Origin: an uncultured Eubacteriales bacterium
GTDB lineage: Bacteria > Bacillota > Clostridia > Oscillospirales > Oscillospiraceae
Direction of reading: 5' to 3'
DNA length: 64,000 nucleotides
NCBI GenBank assembly: GCA_900319695.1
Contig: ONPN01000010.1
Location: forward strand, 1 to 64,000
Part shown: positions 1 to 6,431 of the stretch, piece after piece
How the letters are laid out: every line of letters starts with the position of its first letter
Position numbering within the stretch: position 1 is the first letter of the stretch
Made by a program: the position numbers and the translations under genes
The notes under the pieces: generated by a model
Told to the model about the DNA's origin: nothing
The model's database searches: none
Seen by the model: the letters and a program-made list of their open reading frames with translations, nothing else

Positions 1-1
1 C

Positions 2-277
2 ACCGTGCTGCTGGAGATCGACGGCTCCGCCATCAACTACAGCCTCAAGGCCGGTGAGAAGATGCTCATCTCCACGGGCCACCTCGCCATGATGGAGCAA
101 TCCGTGAGCATGGATATTCAGTCGATCAAGGGCGTGAAGAACGCGCTGTTCGGCGGCGAAGACCTCTTCAACACCGTCGTCACCGGCCCGGGCGTCGTGA
201 CCGTGCAGACCATGCCGATGTCCAACTTCGCCGCGGCCGTCGCCAAGCTCATCCCCATGCCCTCCGGCAACAAGTGA
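2..277 (+). CDS. AIM24/TIGR00266-family protein, C-terminal part (5' truncated by window edge)
   Basis: The reading frame is open from the first full codon to the TGA at 275-277, so the gene starts upstream of the window. The visible residues (LKAGEKMLISTGHLAMME, then FGGEDLFNTVVTGPGVVTVQTMP, the latter described here in pieces: GGEDLF and TGPGVV) match the C-terminal part of the AIM24/TIGR00266 family, a beta-rich protein of unknown biochemical role. In that family the Gly-Glu-Asp and Gly-Pro-Gly stretches are typical. The next gene starts 36 bases downstream behind its own ribosome-binding site, so the two may be co-transcribed. Function cannot be stated beyond the family. Confidence 0.75.
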   Translation, partial: TVLLEIDGSAINYSLKAGEKMLISTGHLAMMEQSVSMDIQSIKGVKNALFGGEDLFNTVVTGPGVVTVQTMPMSNFAAAVAKLIPMPSGNK

Positions 278-313
278 TCCGTCGCCAGCTATAAGAAATA
301 GGAGTAAATCAGC

Positions 314-656
314 ATGAAAATCCTCACCATGATCCTCATCGGCTTTGTCGCCTGGTACGTTCTCCAGGTCGTTGCGGACTGGAAAATCTTCAGCAAGGAG
401 CGTCATGGGCGTCGTCTATCTCATCTGCGTCGGCGTTACGAGCTACGTCAACGGCGTCCAGGAGCCGAGCTCGACCCTCGCCGCGGTCGCCGGAGTTGCC
501 GGCCTTGTCGGGACGGTGCTCCACATCATGCAGAGCATCAAGCTCGCCAAGTCCTTCGGCAAGGGCGTCGGCTACGGCATCTTCCTCATTATCCTCGGAC
601 CTCTGGCCCGCGTCATTCTCGGCCTCGGCGACAGCGAGTATATCGGTCAGTACTGA
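314..656 (+). pseudogene. DUF5684-like small membrane protein, internally deleted and frameshifted
   Basis: A start codon at 314 follows GGAG at 301-304. It opens a frame coding for a membrane segment and the family-like motif ADWKIFSK (about residues 1-28). The frame then runs into unrelated, Arg-rich sequence. The rest of a DUF5684-like protein is in the next frame from about 405: VYLICVGVTSYVNG, then SIKLAKSFGKGVGYG and LGLGDSEYIG, ending at 656. Family members normally have about 30 more residues between the WKIFSKAG-type and the second membrane part. I infer that a deletion near 395-405 removed this block and shifted the frame. A separate start at 345 or 405 would give only the C-terminal half. 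The product is probably non-functional. The alternative is a sequencing or assembly error. Confidence 0.6.
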
Positions 657-765
657 GTTCACGACAATGGTGTACTGACGCTGCGGATTTGTAAGAAGGA
701 AGCAGAGCCGAAGCTGCCCGAAAAAAAAAGAATACTGCCATTGAAGGTTGATTTGTTTTGAACAG

Positions 766-797
766 ACGCCCCGCCGGATATAAGCGGGGCGTTTTTC
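766..797 (+). terminator. Rho-independent terminator after the AIM24/DUF5684-like unit
   Basis: A 9-base stem, ACGCCCCGC (766-774) with GCGGGGCGT (784-792), has a 9-base loop and is followed by a T run at 792-796. It lies about 110 bases after the broken DUF5684-like gene. Confidence 0.85.
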
Positions 798-810
798 CTT
801 TTCGTCTGGC

Positions 811-866
811 CTTATACTGATTTTCATTAAAAAGGTGACAACATCTACAATGAAAATCAGTATAAG
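811..866. repeat. Perfect 18-bp inverted repeat with 20-base spacer
   Basis: The arms 811-828 and 849-866 are exact reverse complements (outer sequence CTTATACTGATTTTCATT). There is no T run on either side, so it does not look like a simple terminator. It sits between the + strand terminator at 766-797 and the - strand terminator at 915-960. It resembles the small palindromic elements found in gut Clostridia gaps. Whether it is dispersed cannot be seen here, since it is the only copy in the window. Confidence 0.7.
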
Positions 867-914
867 CCGTTCTATGGGAGACCAGTATGACTCTGGTGTT
901 TTGGCATAAAACAA

Positions 915-960
915 CACCCCATTTGTCAGCAGTGTACCATACTGTCTAACAAATGGGGTG
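915..960 (-). terminator. Terminator for the minus-strand SGNH/GH26 operon
   Basis: A 12-base perfect stem, CACCCCATTTGT (915-926) with ACAAATGGGGTG (949-960), has a loop containing a second small hairpin (CAGT/ACTG). On the minus strand it is followed by the T-rich stretch TTGTTTTATG. It lies 60 bases beyond the stop of the minus-strand gene ending at 1021. Confidence 0.75.
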
Positions 961-1020
961 CAGTTCAGGATTCAGCCATTGCCCGGGTATTTTGTCGGCT
1001 TACCGCCGGACGACGCCCGT

Positions 1021-2742
1021 CTATCTTTCCCAGACGGAGCAGTCCGTAACGGCATACGGGTTCTTGAGGGCCATCATGGCGCATTGTTTGGCAAGCCTGA
1101 CGTTTTCCTCCGTCACGCCGACGCATGGGCCGCAGCCTCCCGGAGGCGCCTTTTCCGCCGCCCATTCATCTGTCGGCATAAATTGCAGACCGTAAAGTCT
1201 GGGCAGTTCCCTGCACAGCTCGGCAATTCGGCCTGCCGCCGCATAACCCGCTGCGAGCGGTCCGATTCCCTGCTGCAGATGTCCGGCGGCGTCTTTGGCA
1301 AAATAGCCGCTGTCGCCGGTATGTGCTGCAAAGGAGCAGGTGCGAAGATTCTGCACAGCAGTGCCGGCGGGCAGAACCGCGCTGATGTAGGGTGTATCCA
1401 TCGCCCTTTCAGCAAAGTCGGCAATCATCTGAAAATGCCGGTTGGAGCGCTCCATCTCCGTTTCGCCCTCCATCCAGTCATCCAGCCACGGATCCCCCGG
1501 CTTGCGCGCCTGGGCAATATTATACACGAGCAGCGCGGGATAGCGGATATAATCCGTGACAAGCGCGGCGAAATCGCAAAGGCCTGTAAAGTCGTGGAGG
1601 TTTTCCACGCTCTGCTGCAGAATAATGATGTCCCATTCATATCGGTCCAGCGCCTTCTGCGGGGTATAGGGTTCGGGCTCGCTGACCCACTTCCCCACCG
1701 TACTGCGATATTCGCTGTAGCGCTCGTACTCTGCCGGGATCCCCCGACCGGCGTCACCGCCGTTGAATTTTTCCGTGTGCCGCGCCAGAGAGCAGCCGCC
1801 GTCATAGCAGATTCCCATGACGATCTCCGTCTCCGGCATCATCTCTTCGAGGAGCATCGGCAGGTATTCCAGCGTACTGTATGTGAAGGAATTGCCGAAA
1901 GCCAGGATGCGCAGTACCGGGCGGATCTGTCTGTCCAGCGGCAGGGCGTCGCGGCAGGTAAAGCTTTTGATTCTTCCCGTATCCGCCCAGATGATGTTGG
2001 CGCCCTGGTTGCTCAACAGCGGAACGCAGTCCACATAATACTCCTGCGGCTTTTCCAGCTCGTAGCTGATCATAACCGGGTTTTCGGCAAACCACGCGCC
2101 GGCCGCTTCCTTTGAGGTAAACACAGCCTGGTTTTTGAGGCAGACGTCGATCCCGCCGCTTGTTTTGGAAATAAAAAGATCGTAATCATCCCAGGTTGCC
2201 ATCGTCTCCAGGGTATAGAAGCGGTCGCACAGCAGGGTTTTCAGCTCTTCGTCGGTGTTCAGGGACTTAAGGCCGATTCCCGGAAGTCTGACGGTTACGA
2301 TTCTGCGATCGGCATTGATGCCGGCAATATCCTCCTGCCCCTGCAGGAGCTTTCCGGCACGGGTAACGATCAGCCGTCCGTTAATCGCGTCGTAGACGCC
2401 GCCCAGAACGATGCCCGCCTCCTTGGGAAATTCCACCGTGTAAATTTTCGGCTCGCCGCTTTCGTCCCCGCCATGCATGATATGGCAGGCCCTGTGGCCG
2501 CTGATGGTGCGGGGATTGTCCGGGGAAGGCGTTCCGCTGCCCTCCATGCTCTCACTGATTTCCACGACAAATTCCCTGGGCGGCAGGCCGCCTCTCTCGT
2601 CATAAAACAATACCTTTTCCGTGTTTTCATAATGTCTGTCCTCCTCTGCGGGCGCCTGTCCGGCAAAAGCGGGGCAGCAGAAACCGAGCTGGATCAGTAT
2701 GCCGAGCAGGATCAGCAGGACGGTCCATTTTCTTTTTGGCAT
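1021..2742 (-). CDS. Secreted SGNH/DUF4886-like hydrolase with N-terminal phage-tail-like beta module
   Basis: The start is taken at ATG 2742, 9 bases after GGGGAG. The TTG at 2748 lies too close to that site. A signal peptide is clear (KRK, a hydrophobic run, then CPAFA at about residue 27). Residues about 60-260 contain GSGTPSPDNPRTISG, GGVYDAINGRLIVT and NIIWADTGR. This is the same order of motifs seen in Firmicutes phage tail and minor structural proteins. From about 277 the protein reads ILAFGNSFTYS, the Gly-x-Ser block of SGNH/DUF4886 proteins. A late DAAGHLQQGIGPLA block could supply the Asp/His pair. It lies 7 bases downstream of the GH26 gene and is surely co-transcribed, which suggests extracellular carbohydrate or ester hydrolysis. 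The substrate is unknown. The fusion is unusual. Confidence 0.65.
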   Translation of the reverse strand: MPKRKWTVLLILLGILIQLGFCCPAFAGQAPAEEDRHYENTEKVLFYDERGGLPPREFVVEISESMEGSGTPSPDNPRTISGHRACHIMHGGDESGEPKIYTVEFPKEAGIVLGGVYDAINGRLIVTRAGKLLQGQEDIAGINADRRIVTVRLPGIGLKSLNTDEELKTLLCDRFYTLETMATWDDYDLFISKTSGGIDVCLKNQAVFTSKEAAGAWFAENPVMISYELEKPQEYYVDCVPLLSNQGANIIWADTGRIKSFTCRDALPLDRQIRPVLRILAFGNSFTYSTLEYLPMLLEEMMPETEIVMGICYDGGCSLARHTEKFNGGDAGRGIPAEYERYSEYRSTVGKWVSEPEPYTPQKALDRYEWDIIILQQSVENLHDFTGLCDFAALVTDYIRYPALLVYNIAQARKPGDPWLDDWMEGETEMERSNRHFQMIADFAERAMDTPYISAVLPAGTAVQNLRTCSFAAHTGDSGYFAKDAAGHLQQGIGPLAAGYAAAGRIAELCRELPRLYGLQFMPTDEWAAEKAPPGGCGPCVGVTEENVRLAKQCAMMALKNPYAVTDCSVWER

Positions 2743-2749
2743 GAGCAAA

Positions 2750-4273
2750 TCACTCCCCGATCATTTCATTTCTCAGCAGCGGCAAGTCCTCCAGCGTGAG
2801 GACGGCGTCACTGTCATAGACCTTGCGCAGCAACTCCGGTTCTGTATATTCGGGCGAATACGTACCGTTTTTCACCACATACTCTTCATTCCAGGTGCAG
2901 AGCCAGGACCAGTGGACATTGGCCTGCAGGCAGCAATCAATATCCGGGACGACGCCGTTTTCCGTCAGTGCCGCGATTTTTCCTTTCCCGGGATATTCGG
3001 TCAGCTCCGTAAATTTATCCGTCAGAGGTCCGTATTGACGGGGCAGCATATAGACGTCCACCCCGACGATATCCACGTAATCATCTCCCGGATACCAGTC
3101 CGGGTCCTGACAATTGCATACCCAGATCAGATTGTTGCAGTGATAGACGTCGGTAAGCATCTCATACAGCAGGATCCAGAGCTGCTTATAGGCCTCCGGT
3201 CCGGCCGCCCCCCACCAGAACCAGCCGCCCGACGCCTCATGGAGCGGCCGCCACAGGATCGGGACCCCTGCCGCCTCCAAACGCTTGAGCTGAACGGCAA
3301 TGGCTCCGATGTCCTGCTGGAGGGCCTGCATGCCGTCGGGGTCCTCTCCGTTCAGGGCGCGTTTGAGATCAAAGGTGCAATTCTCCTTCAGATAACCGTG
3401 CCACCACGGTATTTCGCTTACGCCCTGGCCGACAGGCAGTATCGTATCGGGCGGCGCAGTCCAGTGCCAGGAAAAGGTGACGATCCCGCCGTGCTCATGG
3501 TACTCGATGGCGCGGTCCACGCTTTCGCCCTGCCTTGTCATAAAAGCCTGCCTGCTCGGGGTATAATCGGCCATATCCAGCCCGAGCAGCGCCGGATGCT
3601 TCCCCGTGAGCGCATAGATTGCGGAAATCTCCCCGCTGCTGAGCCCGTTCGGCGCGTATTGTCCGGACAGGGTATATTTTCCGTAACAGTCGTGCAGGAA
3701 GCGGTACAGCGCTTTTGTCTCCTCCGTGGCATTTGAGTTGCAGAGTGTGGGCGTCACCTCATAGACGCTGTCGGGGACGGGCTCTGTCCGCGTCACCGTG
3801 ACGCTGTCCAGGTAAAACCAGCCCCAGCCCTCCTGTACGCGCAGCTCATGCTCTCCTCCGGTGAGAGCCGTCCTGTGCAGAATGTCGGAGCCGTACACGC
3901 CATCCGGGCAACGTATCTCTCCGATTTGCACGCCGTCCACAAATACATAATTCGTCTTTTCGCCGCCGATCCCCTTTCCGACAAAGGTCAAATCGTAAAA
4001 CCCGTCCTGCGGCGCCTCAATGTGAAACACGACGCAGTCTCCCTTCGCGGAGAAGCGGCCGACCGCCCTTCCCCGGGAGGCGTCGCCGTCCTCCACTATC
4101 TCATTGCTTCCCGTCAGGGTCGCCTGCTCGGCCTCATAAACCGCGTCCTCTGCCGCGGCGGAGCCGCTTGAAAGCATCAACGCCAGGACGAAAAAGGCAA
4201 TAACAAAACATGCGCGCAGAAACCGGCCGATTCTCCCCGCGCGCCCCGGTTCGTAAAAAACAGCGTTTTGCAG
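2750..4273 (-). CDS. Secreted GH26 beta-mannanase with N-terminal CBM35/CBM6-like module
   Basis: This is predicted to hydrolyse beta-1,4-mannan outside the cell. Counting from the TTG at 4180, residues about 15-130 form a CBM35/CBM6-like beta-sandwich (it ends GWGWFYLDSVTVT). Residues about 140-470 are the GH26 barrel. The acid/base Glu is in RPLHEASGGWFWWG (Glu about 315) and the nucleophile in ALTENG (Glu about 407). The frame continues upstream of 4180 through a good hydrophobic signal sequence (CFVIAFFVLALMLSSGSAAA) with no ATG, GTG or TTG in it. The best start is a CTG at 4273-4271, placed 7 bases after GAGGAGG (4281-4288) and just after an in-frame stop at 4289-4291. That gives 507 residues. 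The family call is sure; the CTG start is inferred. Confidence 0.85.
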   Translation of the reverse strand: MQNAVFYEPGRAGRIGRFLRACFVIAFFVLALMLSSGSAAAEDAVYEAEQATLTGSNEIVEDGDASRGRAVGRFSAKGDCVVFHIEAPQDGFYDLTFVGKGIGGEKTNYVFVDGVQIGEIRCPDGVYGSDILHRTALTGGEHELRVQEGWGWFYLDSVTVTRTEPVPDSVYEVTPTLCNSNATEETKALYRFLHDCYGKYTLSGQYAPNGLSSGEISAIYALTGKHPALLGLDMADYTPSRQAFMTRQGESVDRAIEYHEHGGIVTFSWHWTAPPDTILPVGQGVSEIPWWHGYLKENCTFDLKRALNGEDPDGMQALQQDIGAIAVQLKRLEAAGVPILWRPLHEASGGWFWWGAAGPEAYKQLWILLYEMLTDVYHCNNLIWVCNCQDPDWYPGDDYVDIVGVDVYMLPRQYGPLTDKFTELTEYPGKGKIAALTENGVVPDIDCCLQANVHWSWLCTWNEEYVVKNGTYSPEYTEPELLRKVYDSDAVLTLEDLPLLRNEMIGE

Positions 4274-4414
4274 TCCGCAGCCCTCCTCTCATTTCTATTG
4301 ATTAGTTTACCTCTTTTCTCTGTAAAAGTAAACCGTCATGCGTCATGACAACATGCATAATTTCCGAGAATTATTCTGCTCTGTGCTTCAGTCGTAAAAA
4401 TTGCAAAACACGTT

Positions 4415-4464
4415 CGTTTTGCAGAAAAGCAAGGCCTCACGTTTTGCAGAAAAGCAAGGACTCA
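4415..4464. repeat. Two tandem 25-bp copies upstream of the EAL/stator promoter
   Basis: CGTTTTGCAGAAAAGCAAGG plus five bases occurs at 4415-4439 and again at 4440-4464, with one mismatch. The first copy also forms an inverted repeat with TGCAAAAC just upstream (TGCAAAAC, 6 bases, GTTTTGCA). The second copy ends 5 bases before the -35 box at 4470. That position suits a protein-binding site, though no regulator is identified. Confidence 0.7.
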
Positions 4465-4469
4465 TTGTC

Positions 4470-4498
4470 TTGAAAAGCGCACACCGGCATGTTATAAT
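4470..4498 (+). promoter_or_regulatory. Sigma-A promoter of the stator/EPS operon
   Basis: TTGAAA (4470-4475) and TATAAT (4493-4498) are separated by 17 bases. Transcription would start near 4505, leaving a leader of about 350 bases before the first gene at 4857. It is probably the main promoter of the co-directional block that runs to 19871. Confidence 0.8.
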
Positions 4499-4504
4499 AA
4501 ATTC

Positions 4505-4856
4505 TGTGTGTGTTCTGTGTGCAGATTTGATGCGCTTTTGCCGCACGTTCTGCCCGCGTGAAGCGCTCCCTTCTGTCCATGTGCAGAAGGAAGTCTGCCC
4601 GGAGAAAGAGGAAGGATTGTTCGCTTTTATACCGGCGGCAGTGATATTTTTACAACTGTGTTTTATATTGGCTGGGTGATTCGTCATACAGCCGGGGACT
4701 TTTGCCGCGGGATTTCGTTTTTTGGAAGAGCGAAACATCTCACCCTGAAGGTGTCTGTTTCTCCCCAGGCCGTCCGACGGATGGCAGGGACAAGCACCCG
4801 GTCCACAGGCCGACATACGGCATTCACCCTCAATATGAATGTTTTCGAGGTATGAA
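4505..4856 (+). other. Long untranslated leader of the stator/EPS operon
   Basis: About 350 bases separate the promoter from the first gene. I looked for the conserved cores of cyclic-di-GMP class I riboswitches and for other common riboswitches and recognised none. Small hairpins are visible (for example CACC/GGTG near 4740-4755 and CCGTCC/GGATGG near 4770-4785). An open frame at 4658-4855 has no good ribosome-binding site and no recognisable product. No terminator is obvious inside it. Confidence 0.4.
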
Positions 4857-6431
4857 ATGAGAAGATTAATCTATATTCTTGTCGTTTTTATTCTGATCGG
4901 CGGCATTATTCTGACAGCCTATGCGCCGGATGATATCTCCACCGTGTTCATCGTGATGATGGAGGTCATCGTGTTTGCCGGGGTCATACTCGGCATTTTC
5001 CCCGTGCTGCAGTATTACCGCGCTCTTGAAATCGGACTTGAGAACATTGAGCGGGCACTGGAGGTACAGACAAGCTCTACCTGGTCGGTCATGGCACAGA
5101 TTGAGGACTTTTTCCATCAGCGCACCTTGGACGACATTTTCCACGACTATCAGGAAAAGATTCAGATTCAGCGGGACTCCGGGCAGGTTCTGACCGATAT
5201 TGAGGATTACCTCAACGAGGATGTGCTGGCGCTGAGAAGCTGGCAGAACATCATCGCGCAGATTCCGGGCACATTGACCGGTCTCGGCATTCTGGGCACC
5301 TTCATCGGCCTGATTATCGGTATCCGCGGCATCGGCTTCAGCTCGGTCGAAATTGCGCTGACCAGTGTGCAGACGCTGCTGGCCGGTATTCAGGTGGCCT
5401 TCTACACCTCCATCGCGGGCATGATCCTGTCCCTGATCTTCAATATCACCTACCGTATCTCCTGGAATATGCTTCGGAGAAATCTCGGGCTGTTCATCGA
5501 CGAATTTCATAAGAATGTTATTCCGCCCGTGGACGATCAGATCCGTTACCGCGACCAGAAGCAGGCCAAGCAGATCACTGAGCTGCTGGAGCGCCTGCCT
5601 AAGAATCAGGGCTTCTCGGCCGCGGGCGGTCAGCTCGGAGGCGCCGCACCCGCGCAGAACAGCGGGAATGAGCAGATTCTGATGCCTCAGATCCTTGACG
5701 GCCTGCGAAACGGCGAGTTTATCTTCTTTCTGCAGACCAAATATGATCTGAACACACGCAAGGTAATCGGCGGCGAGGCTCTCGTGCGTTGGAATCACGG
5801 CAAGCTCGGCATGGTTTCCCCCTCCGTATTCATCCCCATTCTGGAGAACAACGGCTATATCACGAAGCTTGACCGGTATATCTGGGAGAGCGTGTGCGCC
5901 ACCATCCGCCGCTGGATAGACAGCGGCATACGTCCTGTCCCCCTGGCCATCAACGCTACCAAGACCGATGTCCTGGCTATAGACATTGCGGGCTTCTTTG
6001 AGGAAATGATCAAAAAGTACCGCATACCGCCGCGCTGTCTTGAGATTGAGATTGCGGAGAACGCATATCTCGAGTCTCCGCAATCCGTGCTTGAGGCGGA
6101 GGCCAGACTGCGTCAAGCGGGCTTCCGTGTCATCGTGGACGGCTTCAACGGGGATTACATCTCCCTCAGCGCCATTGAGTCGCTGTCGGCGGATATTCTC
6201 AAGCTCGATCTTCGCCGCTTTGACGGACGGCAGAATCAGGGTGCTCTCAACGCCGTGTTTGATCAGGCTCGAAGGCTGAAAATGTCTGTCGCGGTGGAGG
6301 GTATCGAAAGCATGGAGCAGTTGTCCATGCTCCGCAAGTGCGGCTGCTCGGAGGGGCAGGGTTTCTATCTGTCCAAGCCGCTTCCCCTGAAAGAGTTTGA
6401 AGCGCAGATCTCCGGAGGAAGCGGCAAATGA
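4857..6431 (+). CDS. MotA/TolQ/ExbB-like channel protein fused to an EAL domain
   Basis: The ATG at 4857 follows CGAGG (4846-4850) by 6 bases; the in-frame ATG at 4839 lacks such a site. Hydrophobic segments lie at about residues 3-22 and 30-52. A MotA/TolQ/ExbB block covers about 130-205 (PGTLTGLGILGTFIGLIIG, then LLAGIQVAFYTSIAGM). A Gly/Ala-rich linker (about 250-272) leads to a C-terminal EAL domain (about 275-515). EAL positions that are kept are Glu307 (GGEALVRW), Asn366, Glu398/Glu401, Asp428, Lys449 and Glu481 (AVEGIE). The second Asp of the usual DDFG motif is Gly429 (VDGF), and the following GTG is NGD. Phosphodiesterase activity is therefore doubtful, and cyclic-di-GMP sensing is plausible. 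The next gene overlaps it by 4 bases and codes for a MotB-like partner. Its role is inferred: a proton- or sodium-driven envelope complex tied to EPS. Confidence 0.8.
   Translation: MRRLIYILVVFILIGGIILTAYAPDDISTVFIVMMEVIVFAGVILGIFPVLQYYRALEIGLENIERALEVQTSSTWSVMAQIEDFFHQRTLDDIFHDYQEKIQIQRDSGQVLTDIEDYLNEDVLALRSWQNIIAQIPGTLTGLGILGTFIGLIIGIRGIGFSSVEIALTSVQTLLAGIQVAFYTSIAGMILSLIFNITYRISWNMLRRNLGLFIDEFHKNVIPPVDDQIRYRDQKQAKQITELLERLPKNQGFSAAGGQLGGAAPAQNSGNEQILMPQILDGLRNGEFIFFLQTKYDLNTRKVIGGEALVRWNHGKLGMVSPSVFIPILENNGYITKLDRYIWESVCATIRRWIDSGIRPVPLAINATKTDVLAIDIAGFFEEMIKKYRIPPRCLEIEIAENAYLESPQSVLEAEARLRQAGFRVIVDGFNGDYISLSAIESLSADILKLDLRRFDGRQNQGALNAVFDQARRLKMSVAVEGIESMEQLSMLRKCGCSEGQGFYLSKPLPLKEFEAQISGGSGK

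Noticed and set aside
4415-4464. CRISPR-like repeat
   Set aside because: Only two directly adjacent copies without spacers, and no cas genes in the window.
4658-4855. 65-codon frame in the leader of the stator operon
   Set aside because: No ribosome-binding site and no recognisable sequence; not enough to call a leader peptide.
4505-4856. Cyclic-di-GMP riboswitch in the leader before the EAL gene
   Set aside because: Expected from context, but the conserved core of class I was not found and class II could not be recognised by eye.
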